Source of the DNA: Henricia sp. BOLD:AAB3569 | Lineage: Eukaryota; Echinodermata; Asteroidea; Spinulosida; Echinasteridae | Direction of reading: 5' to 3' | Assembly: GCA_037783545.1 (NCBI GenBank) | Contig: JBBELK010000109.1 | Span: 1,364,001-1,428,000, forward strand | DNA: 64,000 nt | Program-made: the position numbers and the translations under genes | Shown: positions 43,098-53,796 of the stretch, in pieces | Layout of the letters: the number at the start of each line of letters is the position of its first letter | Position numbering within the stretch: position 1 is the first letter of the stretch | Notes under the pieces: model-generated | Told to the model about the DNA's origin: nothing | Seen by the model: only the letters and a program-made list of their open reading frames with translations | Databases searched by the model: none

Positions 43098-45061
43098 GTG
43101 GAAACTTTACTTTGCCCACCAAGCAACCCTTTACTACCCACTAGGGTGCACTCACCTGACAGTATCCCTTCGGTACTTTCACTTTCGGCCAATGCAGATG
43201 CAGTTCCCAACTGCTACGGTGACGCAACTAACCATAATGCAGTAGACTGGAGTCTGATTCAACGTCAAGACATGGCCATTAACCAAGTCATGTCTTGGGC
43301 GAAAGCAGGACAGAAGCAAGATAGGCATACTGACCTGCATGACGAGGCCAAACTTATCTTGAGGGAGTTTGACAAACTTCAATTGAAAGAGGGTATTTTG
43401 TACAGGCGTATCTACAACTCTCTTGGCAACACAATCTATCAACTTGTTCTTCCAACACATTTCCGTGTTCATGCCGTTAGGGGACTCCATAATGAGTTAG
43501 GGCACCTTGGTGTGGAGCGAACAGTTGCACTAGCCCGAGATAGATTATATTGGCCAAGGATGGCCGTGGAGATCGAACAATGGATAAAACATTGTTCCAG
43601 GTGTATCGCCCGTAAGACCCCTGTCAAGCCTGCTGCACCACTCATCAACATCACTACCAGCGGGTCACTTGAACTTGTTTGCATGGACTTTCTGTCTGTA
43701 GAGGCAGATCGATCAAACAAGAAGTCAATCCTTGTTGTGACTGATCACTATACTCGCTATGCTCAGGCGTTTCCCACCAGAGATCAGACGGCCCGTACTG
43801 TGGCTAAAACTCTGTGGGAAAATTTCTTTGTCCATTACGGACTACCTGAACGGTTGCGATTGGATCAAGGACGTGACTTTGAAAGTAAGGTTATAAAGGA
43901 ATTAACAACCCTGCTGGGCATTAATAAGTCTCGGACGACGCCCTTTCACCCCCAAGAGGACCCACAGCCAGAGAGGTTTAACCGCACTCTTCTCAACATG
44001 CTAGGGACTCTGGATGGTGAAAAGAAGCATTGGTGCATGCTTATAACTGCACTAAGCACGACAGTACAGGCTTTTCCCCATATGTTCTTATGTTTGGGAG
44101 AGAGGCTAGACTCCATGTCGACTTAAGGTTTGGCATAAGCCCCGATGGTTTTGCCAATAGTGACCATGTCAAATATTTGGAGGGACTAAAGGACCAACTG
44201 TCACGGGCATACCAACTTGCCGCAAAAGAGTCGGCAAAGTCGGGTTCCGCCAACAAGATCCGTCATGATCGACGCATACGAGGGCATCATCTCAAACCTG
44301 GTGATCGGGTACTCGTAAGAAACCTTGGGCTTCAGGGTAAGCACAAGTTGGCTGATCAGTGGGATGCCATGATCCATACAGTGGTTGACCGCATCAACCC
44401 TGATATGCCGGTATACAGAGTCAAGCCGGAGACCGGGAGTGGGCGTGTCCGTACCCTTCACCGGAACGTACTACTTCCGGTTGATTATTTCAGTGATGAA
44501 CAGCCAGTCCCAACTGTAACTCCAAAAGTCAAACACCCAGTTACTATGGGACAAGCTAGAAGAAAGCACCAACAAACTGGTTCCGACACTGAAGAGTCCA
44601 GTGAAGACGAGATCACTGTGGTGCTCCCTCAGTTAATACCAGTTGCCAACAGCTGCATGGACAGCCATGTAGAGACTATGCAGCCATATGCTGCTGAGCA
44701 ACAGCCAATGCTGAATGCAGATGCCCCAGCGTTCATCCCCGAACCACAACAGCCAGCATCACTGGCATGTGTGCCACCAGTGATGCCAGACCCTGAGCCC
44801 CAAAGAGAGGGCATTTCACTTCCCGAGCAGTCTAACCATTGTGATGACGATACCCTCTTTTTAGACATTGAAGAGGTGTCCCCATCTCATTCTGAAAACC
44901 CCATCACGCCCCCATCAGTCATATGTAGCTCACCCGAGGTGAGTGGGGAGGCGGAGTCACAGCTAGACATCCCTCAAAGTCCAGTAGTGTTAGGTCCTGT
45001 GTTAGACAGTACCGATGCTGGTAGTAGTCGGGATCACAGATGGGTGTACAAGCCCGAGTGA
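43098..45061 (+). pseudogene. Ty3/gypsy integrase, frameshifted near its C-terminal domain
   Basis: The first frame (43098-44126) has the HHCC domain (HNELGHLGVERT...CSRCIARK, about 43490-43610). Its catalytic core has Asp in VCMDFLSVE and LRLDQGRDF and Glu in PERFNRTLLNM. A shift near 44030-44050 moves the rest into the frame ending at 45061: NCTKHDSTGFSPYVLMFGRE, then the C-terminal module PGDRVLVRNLGLQGKHKLADQWD and TLHRNVLLPVDYF. An acidic, proline-rich tail of about 180 residues follows. The enzyme would insert the cDNA into the genome. Confidence 0.8.
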
Positions 45062-45438
45062 GCTCCATGCAAACCCAACAGAGGTATCGTGTACATGGCA
45101 ATGTTCTCCCACAGCAGATGAAACCCCTGCAGCACCCCCGGACATGTCAGGTGTAAATGAAATGGACACAGAGCCACAGTCTGGGTTTGTACGAAGGTCG
45201 GCCCGAGAATCGAGGGCACCATTACGGATGAAATATGAAGCCATGGGTAAATCGGCATTTAGCCGAACCTTTCGAGCCCATGGCCTCGGTATGTTTTCCG
45301 AGCTGAGGAAAAAAGTGTTGGGACATCAATTAGGTTTTTTCACTGGTTCATAAAAGTAGTGGCAACCTGTTCTTCAACACCTTTTCTTTTCTCTTTCCCT
45401 CTGCTCCCGGAGGTAGCAGATTTAAGTAACGGGAGATT

Positions 45439-45814
45439 GTAACCCAGGCCTTGGAATGGGCCCCAGTTATTGGCAGTTTATTTTATCTATTTCTCTGTTA
45501 CTCCTATTTGCTTACATAATACACAGCTTATCTCTTATCTCTGCACATGTGGTCAGTGATCCCTCACCACATGGTCATTATGTCTGGGCCTGTCCAGACT
45601 CTCCCACAAAACAAAGTCGTAAATTGTCTGCCATAAACCTTGAGTTTCTGGTTTCAGGGAAAGGCAACCCTGACCATCCCATGATACTTTTCTTGCTGCC
45701 CACAACAGCAGCAACCAATCAAAAGGTTGTATCCGTTCCACTTGTTTCATTTTGAGCCAATAGAAACCCCTTATGCCCAGAGAGCCAGGGGTGAGCCATG
45801 TGGAACTTTTGGCC
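45439..45814 (+). repeat. 3' LTR of the nested Ty3/gypsy element
   Basis: It starts TGTAACCCAGGCC after a purine-rich GGGAGAT. Its start and end match the shortened left LTR, which lacks roughly 0.3 kb between TTATTTTATCT and AGGGGTGAG. Confidence 0.65.
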
Positions 45815-45867
45815 CCAAGTCTCATTTATGATTCTGCCATTGATGTCTGCACATGTATGAGCAAAAG

Positions 45868-45913
45868 AAAACTTGTGAAACTTGTGAAACTTGTGAAACT
45901 TGTGAAACTTCTG
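45868..45913 (+). repeat. (GAAACTTGT)n minisatellite
   Basis: About five tandem copies of a 9-bp unit, just beyond the nested LTR. Confidence 0.8.
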
Positions 45914-47660
45914 AGACTTCAGAGCGAAACTTCACAATATGCCAGTGTTGGCTCTCTTTTAGGTAAGCTACACTTATATTTCTTTGTTTTCAAATATGTT
46001 GCATTTACATTCCATGCACATAGATCACTGTATTGCATAAATAGATTTTGATGGGTTTTGTGTATTAATGTGTTGAGAAATATAGTTGTTAATGCACAGT
46101 CAAAGCTAAAACAATTCTTATTGCTCTGCAGATTGCTTCGTTATAATGAGAAACTTGCGTTATTAAGAATAATACGAGCGATGATAAATAGGAAATGGCG
46201 AACCGAGATTCCCCTGTCATAAGCACAGTGTTGTGTCGACAGTGTTTTCTTAGGGTTCGCATGTATATAATTATGAATGCTCTAAATAATATAGACTAAG
46301 ACTGCAGGTGCTGTCTGCTATTCAAACTGCACCTTCTTTCAGTGTTTCATTAACTGAGAAAGATAAACTGCACTATACATTTATAAAGTTTCAGTATAGG
46401 CTACTCTTGAGAATTGCGAAACTTTTGACATTGTGTAATAAGGGCTAATTTAGTGTCTTTCCCTGTGCGGTAAGTGGATATAATTTGTCCATACATGACG
46501 CAGTGCGTATGCTATGGGAAAATTACTAAATTAGCACTGTCAGCCTTAGCATTAGCGCATTTCTATGAGAACATGCTAAATCATGGCATTTTCCCTTTTC
46601 ACATATACGTGTAAATTCTATCTACGTGTACGTATTTAGCCGTTGACCTTGAATAGATTATTGTTGTTTTAATAATGCCTATTTACGATATGCCATGAAC
46701 TAATAACTTGCTGTGTGAATCTAAGTCTAAAATAGATTGAGTTGATAATTTTATTCTGTCCTTACACATACTTGTGTATGTACACGTAGACATTCTCTGA
46801 AAGTTTATTAATGTTCGCATCATTACAATTAAGGAATTTAGATTTGTTTAGATAGCCACAAGAATACTTACGATTTATGGTTCACACCCAAAGGGGCTTC
46901 AAGACGTTTATATCTTTTGATACGTGCCAAAGTGCTTTAGGGTAACGGAATACTAAGACATTGCTTTTATTGACACTTGCATACATGTATTAGGTATTCT
47001 CGATGAGAATGGCTTGTGAGTCGAGCATATGTTTTGAATAGTATTCCATGCTCTCTTTTAGCCCAAAGATTCCGCCCTTGATGCTGAAAAGCAAATGTTT
47101 CGTCGACATCCCCAAGACACCTTTACAGCGGCTTGCGCTTTGTGGCCCCAGATCACCACTCCCGGCTTTTGAGGCTCCCGCAATCAAGTACATCGCCCCG
47201 AGCCTGTACCGGTGCCAGGGAAAAGACATCCAAGCCTGCCACACCCAAGCCTGCCATATTAAATGAACCGCAAGTACCAATTATCTTCTCGTTTGTGCAC
47301 AAACTCGAACAGTTCGGGATTATTCGCAAGAGGGCGCCCTAACCTCGACTACCAGGAAGTGCGGAAGACGTCAAACCGTTAGACCTACGTGTAGTGGCTA
47401 CTCCAATCTTTGGACTGCGGACTCCTAGGATTAAATGATCTAGGGCACTTAAGAAAACATGATCACTTTATTGCATTTACCTTAATTGAATTTAATTGCT
47501 ATTGTATTGACATGTACGTTAGAGAGCATTGTCCATAATAAAGCAGGGTTGTTTTGTGACACAGAAAACTGTCATCTTGGCTTACAATTAAATATCTACA
47601 AGGGGGATTTACTACTGTGGTATGTCCCAAGACCTTGTGGGAACCTAGGGTTACACACGG
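45914..47660. other. Interior of the TIR transposon, no gene recognised
   Basis: AT-rich. Overlapping open frames on both strands around 46990-47340 have no motif I recognise. If a transposase exon were present it would lie here, but I cannot support one. Confidence 0.4.
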
Positions 47661-47842
47661 TTTAAGGGTTAAAGCAGACTCAGACCGGACTTAGACTCGA
47701 GTTTAATTAAACCTGACTTTTAGAAACAGAAATTGATTCATACCAGACTTAGACTGGAGTTCAGGTTTAAGTCTGGTTTAGTTAAACTTAAGTATATATG
47801 TAGACTCTAGTCCAACTAAACCAGACTTCATAATACGGGCCA

Positions 47843-48005
47843 CAGACTTTTAATTACCTCTCCATCGTGTATTTTTGACATCAAATGCATGTATGGACCT
47901 ATAACCGTAGCGGGTACGCCAAGTCTACCCGATGGACTTAACGGTGTAACTCTTATACTGGGAAATGATATCGCTGGTAGTATAATTACTGCTGTGGTGA
48001 CCATC
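47843..48005 (+). pseudogene. Protease fragment of Gmr1-like copy 2 (C-terminal part)
   Basis: GLNGVTLILGNDIAGSIIT matches the intact element's GLEGVTLLLGNDVAGRKVV. It continues the protease cut at 41550 and is itself cut by the CsRn1-like element immediately downstream. Confidence 0.75.
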
Positions 48006-48429
48006 CCGCGCGAACTTTGACCTGTCAACATTTTGTCTTACTTTTGCGTGTCGTTGGTACCTGTGCATACTATGTGGTGTTACATTTAGACTTTTCGTTG
48101 GTTTACGAGCTCGTGTGAAAAACGAACCCTTTTTCTACCGACTTATCGTCGAGCTTACTTATTTTAGAAGTGCCAAGTTTGCCAGTTTTTATCATCGTCG
48201 TTCTTTATCAATCTCAAGTTTTCCAGTAGTTATTTAGTACTTGTCGTCTTAGTCCGTCCGTCAGTGTCTTCGTGAACATTTATACATACACACTTGCTGA
48301 ACTATCGCCCGTTATGTCTCGAGGTAGTCGAGACAACGTCGGCCAGACGCCGTGCGGAAGAACAGTGCCGGAAACACGCATCGAAACAAGTTGGGGTTAG
48401 TTGACATTTAAACGATAGTGCACGCCCTA
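48006..48429 (+). repeat. 5' LTR of the CsRn1-like element
   Basis: It matches 53365-53796 over its full length, with scattered differences and a few small indels, so the insertion is not young. An inverted repeat, TCTCGAGGTAGTCGAGA, lies near 48317 and is kept in both LTRs. Exact ends are uncertain because similarity extends from CGCGAACTT to CGCCC. Confidence 0.7.
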
Positions 48430-48432
48430 AAG

Positions 48433-48443
48433 TGGTGACCCAC
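48433..48443 (+). promoter_or_regulatory. Primer-binding site, tRNA-Trp type
   Basis: TGGTGACCCAC lies directly after the LTR. TGGTGACCCC-like sites complementary to tRNA-Trp are usual in the CsRn1 group. Confidence 0.6.
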
Positions 48444-48452
48444 AAAATTGCG

Positions 48453-49308
48453 ATGGCTACCAAATCGGGGCAGCAAAACCCAGAGTCTGGAGCATCACCA
48501 GTCAGTGCAGTAGCCTTGAAACTCCCACCATACTGGCCCAACGACCCGGTGATATGGTTGAGTCACAGTTCCTTACCCGGGGTATCAAATCAGAACTAAC
48601 GAAATACTCGTACGTGATTGCGTCTCTACAACCATCCATCGCGCAGGAAGTAAGGGACTTGCTAGTCAACCCAACGACTGCTAACCCATATCGCATACTG
48701 AAAGAAGAGCTCATCAAACGCACTGGCGAGTCGGAGCGAAAGTGCTTTCAAAAACTGTTGACAACTGAAGAGCTTGGGGATTAAAGCCCTCGAAGTTACT
48801 CCGAACCATGGAACAACTCCTCGGCGATAACACACTTGAAGTAGTTGTTTACGCAACGCCTGTAAACAAACGTCCAATTGATCTTGGCCTCGACAAGCGA
48901 AGTCGACATCGCACAACTCGCTAAGCTCGCGGACAAAATCGTCGAAGTTTTCCTATCACCAGCTCAGGCCTGTGCCACCGTTTCAGCACCGGCACTTGTC
49001 CCTGCAGTCAAACCATCCGCTGCATCCGATATACAGTTGCCTTAAGCTCAAGTCGAGAAATTCACGGCTCAAATAGAGTTGTCGGTGCGCCAGAACCAGT
49101 TTCAACACGGTCGGTCGAGGAGCCGCAGTCGCGACCAAAGCCAGCACAGAGGCGATCGCAGTTCGTCCGCGTCGTGGGACAACCCTACTTATTCCTGCTG
49201 GTACCATTGGAAATACGGGGGCAAAGCTCGTAACTGCAAAGAACCATGCAACTACACACGCAACCACAGTTTCAACACGGCCCAGGGAAACCAGCAGGCC
49301 AGCGGATA
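48453..49308 (+). pseudogene. Gag of the CsRn1-like element, frameshifted
   Basis: The ATG at 48453 opens MATKSGQQ...VALKLPPYWPNDPVIW. The protein goes on in other frames with FLTRGIKSELTKYSYVIASL and KEELIKRTGESERKCFQ (48575-48760). It ends with the zinc-binding CWYHWKYGGKARNCKEPC (49195-49248). The spacing CX2HX9CX3C is characteristic of CsRn1-type gag. Confidence 0.75.
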
Positions 49309-49339
49309 GGGGCGACTTCATCCACTGGCACACGCAATC

Positions 49340-50100
49340 AATGTCGCCTTTTCCATGTTTTTGACAAAATCACAGGCTCCAAGTTCCTCGTGGATACCGG
49401 TGCTGAAGTCAGCATCCTCCCTCCAACGCCACAAGACAAGCAGTGCTGCAGGAGTGATTTTGTGCTCGAGGCAGTCAACAGGACACAGATTCACATGTAT
49501 ACGGTAAGCGTTCAATGACTATTGATTTGGGTCTTAGGCGTACATGTAGGTGGATTTTCACAATTGCCGATGTACAAATTGCAATATTGGGAGTAGACTT
49601 GAGGTCAAGTCTCTAAACAGTCGTATTTGGTCCGTCTGACGCCTATAATCCCCACACGCAACAGTCGTTGTTATGAATAGTACCTGTTTAGAGACTTGAG
49701 AAACCTGTATTAGCGACAATATTAATGCATTAATAGCGCGTAATATATAATTACGCAGTTGCCATAGAACAAGTCGGAGGAGTAACATGAATATTAATAT
49801 CGTCCTGCGTTTCGACCAATCAGCTCTCTACGTCCAATTCTGGTAGCAAACTCCATAGAACGTGTACAAAACGGAAACAGGTTTCTCAAGTCTGTAACTG
49901 GAGGTCGATTAGACCTGTTCCCAGTCCATTCGCGACTACGCTGCTGCGGTTTACGAACCAACCGGTTTATAGTTACAGACTTGAAATCAAGTCTATATTG
50001 GGAGCAGATTTCCTACGACATTTCGGGGTAATGGTTGACATGAAAGACAGAAAACTCCTAGATTTCATGACAAGTCTTAGCATCCAAGGCATTTGCAACA
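49340..50100 (+). pseudogene. Protease of the CsRn1-like element, split by a MITE
   Basis: FHVFDKITGSKFLVDTGAEV followed by SILPPTP contains the DTGA active site (about 49394). A frameshift lies near 49515. ADVQIAILG at 49570-49593 resumes after the MITE as ILGADFLRHFGVMVDMKDR (from 49996). Confidence 0.75.
49594..49994. mobile_element. 401-bp MITE with palindromic ends and 10-bp target duplication
   Basis: ATATTGGGAG flanks it on both sides (49584-49593 and 49995-50004). Both ends carry a palindrome, AGACTTGA-NN-TCAAGTCT. It interrupts the protease frame of the CsRn1-like element. It has no coding capacity. The superfamily is not known to me. Confidence 0.75.
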
Positions 50101-50299
50101 AGCACCAATGTTTTCAGCCCTGTTTTTGCTGACCTTTGAACAATTTGCTTTCCCGAACATTCAATACACAGCCATTTTGGGTCAGTTCCCTGCCATTACT
50201 CGACCTTGCTTCAAGGATGCAATTCCCAAACATGATGCCAACCATCACATCACTACAAAAGGCCATCCTGTATCCGCCAGACCACGGCGCCTCGCTCCG

Positions 50300-51153
50300 G
50301 AATAATTAAAAATCGCCAAGGCCGAGTTCGACCACATGCTACAATTTGGCATCATCCGTCCTTTCAATAGTAGTTGGTCATCGCCACTGCATATGGTGCC
50401 AAAAGGAACCCAGGGAGATTGGAGACCGTGCGGGGATTACCGCGCTCTGAACAATGCATCCGTCCCCGACTGCTGCCCATCCCACATGTACATGACATCA
50501 CTTCGTCTTTGCATAGCCAGACTGTTTTCTCGAAGGTGGATTTAGTCCGAGCATACCATCAAATCCCAGTGGAGCTGAGTGACATTCCAAAAACAGCCAT
50601 CACCACTCCATTTGGCATGTTCGAATTCTTGTGCATGCCTTTTGGATTGCGAAACGCAGCCAAGACGTTTCAGCGTTTCATTGACAAGTGTTGCATGGGT
50701 TGAATTCCGTATACGTCTACATCGACGATATACTCATCGCCAGCCATAGCGAAGAGGAGCACGAGTCGCATCTGCGGAAGCTTTTCGAGCGACTTGATCA
50801 GTACGGTGTTGTGGTGAATCCCGCCAAGTGAATTTCGCGTGCCGTCACTCTACTCCCTAGGCCACCAGATCGACCAAGAGGGTATTCGGCCAATGGACAC
50901 AAAGGTCGACGCGATTAAACGGTTTCCAGTTCCCAATTCAACCAAGAAATTGCGCGCATTTCTTGGGCTGGTCAACTTCTATCGCCGTTTCATACGCCAC
51001 TGTGCCACCTTGGCCCGACCTCTGACCGACCTTCTCGCTGGAAAACCCAAGAAGACAATCGAACTGACCCACACGGCAATCGATGCCTTCGAAGCAGTCA
51101 AGTTGGCTTTGATCATTGCGACTCGTTTGTCCCATCCTCGATCCGATGTTGAG
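50300..51153 (+). pseudogene. Reverse transcriptase of the CsRn1-like element, frameshifted
   Basis: Three frames together show AEFDHMLQFGIIRPFNSSWS, GDWRPCGDYRALN, then KVDLVRAYHQIPV and TPFGMFEFLCMPFGLRNAAK, then VYIDDILIASHSEEEHESHL (YIDD at about 50710-50730). It ends with FLGLVNFYRRFIRHCATLAR and the connection domain up to 51153, where a TTAA element is inserted. At least three frame breaks are present. Confidence 0.8.
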
Positions 51154-51157
51154 TTAA

Positions 51158-52124
51158 ACAGCTAGAATCCCCCTTCCACATATTTTTTAGTTTTTCTGTT
51201 TATCATGGAGGTGTATGTGTCTACAACACCATCACAACTTGTTTTTCACAAAAAAAAATCGACAGACTTTTGCCTAAAACGTAAAGCAGTTCCGACCCTC
51301 TTCACCCAAATTCTGAAACGCTCGAGGTCACTCGGCTTGTTTATCAACAGGGTGTTGACGTCATCCTGAGAAACATACAAAACGGTCTGTGCAGTATTGA
51401 ATGGAAAATACACGAAGTGAATGTTTATCATGCCTATTTTGTCCTTGTAATTCAAAATACAAACGTGAAAAACACTTCATGTAATATGACAGCAATCTAC
51501 TATTACCTGTTTTGTGAAAAAACGATGAAATTGTGGCTAACAGTGACTCTCTTTTGAAGTAAATACTGGTGCATTGCGACCGGTGGTTTTGTAACGGAAC
51601 AAAGGGCATTCACAGCTGTCTGTGTACGGTCCACTGCGGCGTAGTTTCCACGTGTTTAGACATCGGCCGTACAAGTTATAGAATGAGCGACTCATTTTTC
51701 TCTCTCTTGGTAATAGAAAAGAAAATCTTTCTGCGATTTTTTTTCCATAGTGTCTGGTAAAACATGCAACCACGCAGCTACTTGGCATATCTCTGGCTTT
51801 TTGGAACAACAAAATTCTTCAAAAAACACCATCTAAAAGAGACGGTTTTCTAAGTTTTTTGCGTGTAAACGTATGGAGCTAACTATCGTGTTGACTTCTC
51901 TTTCTCAGGATTGCGTCACGGGGTCACGCGCATATCATGAATACCTAATGAGCGTTTCAGAAATCGCGAAAATCTCATTTTCGAAAAGCGCACTTTTGCT
52001 TCCAATTTATCCACTTAAAACCGACAATTAAAAAATAATAAAAATCCACGTCGGCAAGAGGGATGTTTGAATTATCGAAAAAAGCCGAAATGCTGGATTT
52101 TCTTCAAGGGGGGATTCTAGCTGT
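51158..52124. mobile_element. 967-bp TTAA-flanked TIR element in the CsRn1-like pol
   Basis: TTAA is duplicated (51154-51157, 52125-52128). The terminal inverted repeat is ACAGCTAGAATCCCCC with near-perfect continuation. It lies between the RT connection domain and the RNase H Asp (LMVDASDF). TTAA duplications are typical of piggyBac and Kolobok elements. No transposase is visible, so it is non-autonomous. Confidence 0.85.
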
Positions 52125-52128
52125 TTAA

Positions 52129-52552
52129 GCTTGATGGTCGATGCCTCGGATTTCGCCGTGGGCGGAGTTCTACAACAGATAGAACATGGAATCTGGCGTC
52201 CCATTGCTTTCTTCTCGCGAAAGCTGCAACCTGCGGAGACCAAGTACAGCACATTCGGACGGGAGCTGTTAGCTGCCACCTTGCCATCCGCCACTTCCGC
52301 CATGTCGTCGAGGGTCGCGCATTCTCCATCTTAACGGATCATAAACCGCTGACGCACGCACTCGCTGCAAGCTCAGATAGATACTCACTCCGCGAGATCC
52401 AACACCTTGACTACGTATCGCAGTACACAACTGACATCAGACATGTTCAGGGTAAACACAGCGACGTCGCTGACGCATTGTCACACATTAGCCTGAACAC
52501 GTTCTCTGCCATGTCATCATATCCAATCGATTTCCAGGTCATGGCCGGCTTT
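52129..52552 (+). pseudogene. RNase H of the CsRn1-like element, frameshifted
   Basis: VDASDFAVGGVLQQ, PIAFFSRKLQPAETKYSTF and the RELLAA glutamate are followed by a shift near 52280. Then come HFRHVVEGRAFSILTDHKPL (52298-52357) and HVQGKHSDVADALSH (52440-52485). Confidence 0.8.
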
Positions 52553-52870
52553 TAGGAGCCTGGTCCTTGGGGGTTTGGAATTGACCACTTTTGGACACTA
52601 AAAAGAATGGTTTTTCGACTTTATTTACCTATTTTGTTTAACCCTCACGTTTAGCGGTTACTGGAGACCCCCAATTTTGATTTGTGAACAGAAAATCTTG
52701 AATTTTCCTTAAATAAATTAGTGTTTTGGTGCGAAAACTAAGGACTGTCGAGAACCCCCAAGGACCCGAACCTCTAAGGACCAAACCCCACAAGGACCAA
52801 ATCCCCACAAGGACCAACTTATTCATAGACTTGTGCACAACCCGTGCACACCAAGGACCAAAATATATAT
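52553..52870. mobile_element. Small insertion with CAAGGACCAA repeats
   Basis: The GGTCCTTGG end near 52560 faces CAAGGACCAA words repeated about five times between 52755 and 52860. It separates the RNase H and integrase parts of the CsRn1-like element. Probably a MITE; the ends are not exact. Confidence 0.45.
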
Positions 52871-52974
52871 AATCCTCTTTCGAGCATCAGCGCAATGATG
52901 AGAGCTTACTCTGTTACAAACAGCAGTCGGTTCTTCAGCTACAGGACATTCCGCTGGTCGCAAGAAAGAACACC

Positions 52975-53135
52975 CTAGCTTGTGACATGGCTACCGGAAC
53001 CCCTCGACCCTTCGTCCCCAAGGTAATGCGAAGAGCAGTGTTCGACCACTTGCATTCCCAGTCGCATCCCGGAATCAGAGCTACTCTCAAGCTGGTCAGT
53101 GCACGCTTTGTATGGCCCAACAACTCACTGCAGTG
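52975..53135 (+). pseudogene. Integrase N-terminal fragment of the CsRn1-like element
   Basis: MATGTPRPFVPKVMRRAVF and HLHSQSHPGIRATLKLVSAR are the start of the zinc-binding domain of this group's integrase. The Cys pair and the whole catalytic core are missing. Confidence 0.7.
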
Positions 53136-53142
53136 TCAACGC

Positions 53143-53350
53143 AAATGTGAAGTTGAACGCAAATGTGAAGCTTCGCATCAATCCCACTATCAGCCATTTG
53201 AAATCCAATCGTCCGAATTTTAACTTCCGCAAAGCCAATCTCCATGACTTGAACAGAACCCTTGAGTGCATCCCGTGATGTCTCATGGAGGCAACATCTG
53301 ACTGCGACGAAGCCACTGCTCTCTTCCACGATCTTGTGGAAGCAGCACCA
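53143..53350 (+). pseudogene. Possible LINE fragment
   Basis: The frame KSNRPNFNFRKANLHDLN then LEXIP and DCDEATALFHDLVEAA resembles the linker between endonuclease and RT of LINE ORF2. It is out of place inside the LTR element. Short and uncertain. Confidence 0.35.
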
Positions 53351-53364
53351 CCACCCCCCTCCCC

Positions 53365-53796
53365 CCCGCGAACTTCGACCTGTTAACATTTCGTCATACT
53401 TTCGCGTGTCGTTGGTGGTACCTGTGCATACTATGTGGTGTTACACAAAGACTTTTCGTTGGTTTATAAGCTCGTGTGAAAAACGTTCCCTTTTTCTAAT
53501 AGCTAACGACTTATCGTCAAGCTTACGTATTTTAGAAGTGCCAAGTTTGCCAGTTTTTATCATCGTCGTTTTTCATCAATCTCAAGTCTTCCAGTAGTTC
53601 TTCAGTACTTGTCGTCTTAGTCCGTCCGTAAGTGTCTTTGTGAACATTTGTACACACACACTTGCGGAACTACCGCCCGTTCTGTCTCGAGGTAGTCGAG
53701 ACAACGTCGGCCAGACGCCGTGCCGAAGAACAGTGCAGGAAACACACATCGAAACAAGTTGGGGTGAGTTGACACTTAAACGATAGTGCACGCCCC
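53365..53796 (+). repeat. 3' LTR of the CsRn1-like element
   Basis: It matches 48006-48429 from CGCGAACTT to GCACGCCCC, including the kept inverted repeat TCTCGAGGTAGTCGAGA. It is preceded by a C-rich tract, not the expected purine tract, so the 3' end has been altered, consistent with the LINE-like piece upstream. Confidence 0.7.

Larger units (their letters stand above)
42257..45814 (+). mobile_element. Ty3/gypsy LTR retrotransposon with large internal deletions, nested in the TIR element
   Basis: The right LTR is 45439-45814. The left LTR is a remnant (about 42257-42342) sharing the words CCCCAGTTATTGGCAG and AGGGGTGAGCCATGTGG, with the middle deleted. Between them are the gag zinc knuckle, the RNase H end, an integrase and its C-terminal tail. 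Protease and nearly all of RT are missing. GGGAGAT before the right LTR is a short purine tract. Confidence 0.75.
41551..47842. mobile_element. 6.3 kb terminal-inverted-repeat DNA transposon, non-autonomous or decayed
   Basis: The ends TGGCCCGTATTCTGAACTCT and (in inverse) TGGCCCGTATTATGAAGTCT are imperfect TIRs. Both are followed by dense subterminal motifs of the GGTTTAAAC and GTCTAAGTC type (41568-41660, 47660-47830). It splits a retroviral-type protease frame, which proves insertion. No transposase was recognised in the roughly 2.7 kb left after subtracting the nested LTR element. No clean target duplication was found. The ends recall PIF/Harbinger or ISL2EU elements, with low confidence. 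Confidence 0.65.
48006..53796 (+). mobile_element. CsRn1-like Ty3/gypsy LTR retrotransposon, degenerate, with nested insertions
   Basis: It has LTRs of about 0.42 kb at each end. TGGTGACCCA just after the left LTR fits a tRNA-Trp primer site. Gag has the CX2HX9CX3C (CHCC) motif that marks the CsRn1 group, and protease, RT, RNase H and integrase follow in standard order. It carries a MITE in the protease-RT region, a TTAA element between RT and RNase H, an insertion after RNase H, and a small LINE-like piece near the 3' end. It is inserted in Gmr1-like copy 2. Confidence 0.8.

Noticed and set aside
42480..43210. Minus-strand frames of 112-131 codons opposite the gag/RNase H fusion
   Set aside because: Shadows of the plus-strand zinc knuckle and RNase H coding sequence.
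46990..47342. Overlapping open frames within the TIR transposon
   Set aside because: No recognisable domain on either strand, and low-complexity residue runs.
53143..53350. Continuation of the CsRn1-like integrase
   Set aside because: The residues do not match an integrase core (no DDE, no Cys pair) and look more like a LINE linker. Listed only as a weak LINE fragment.
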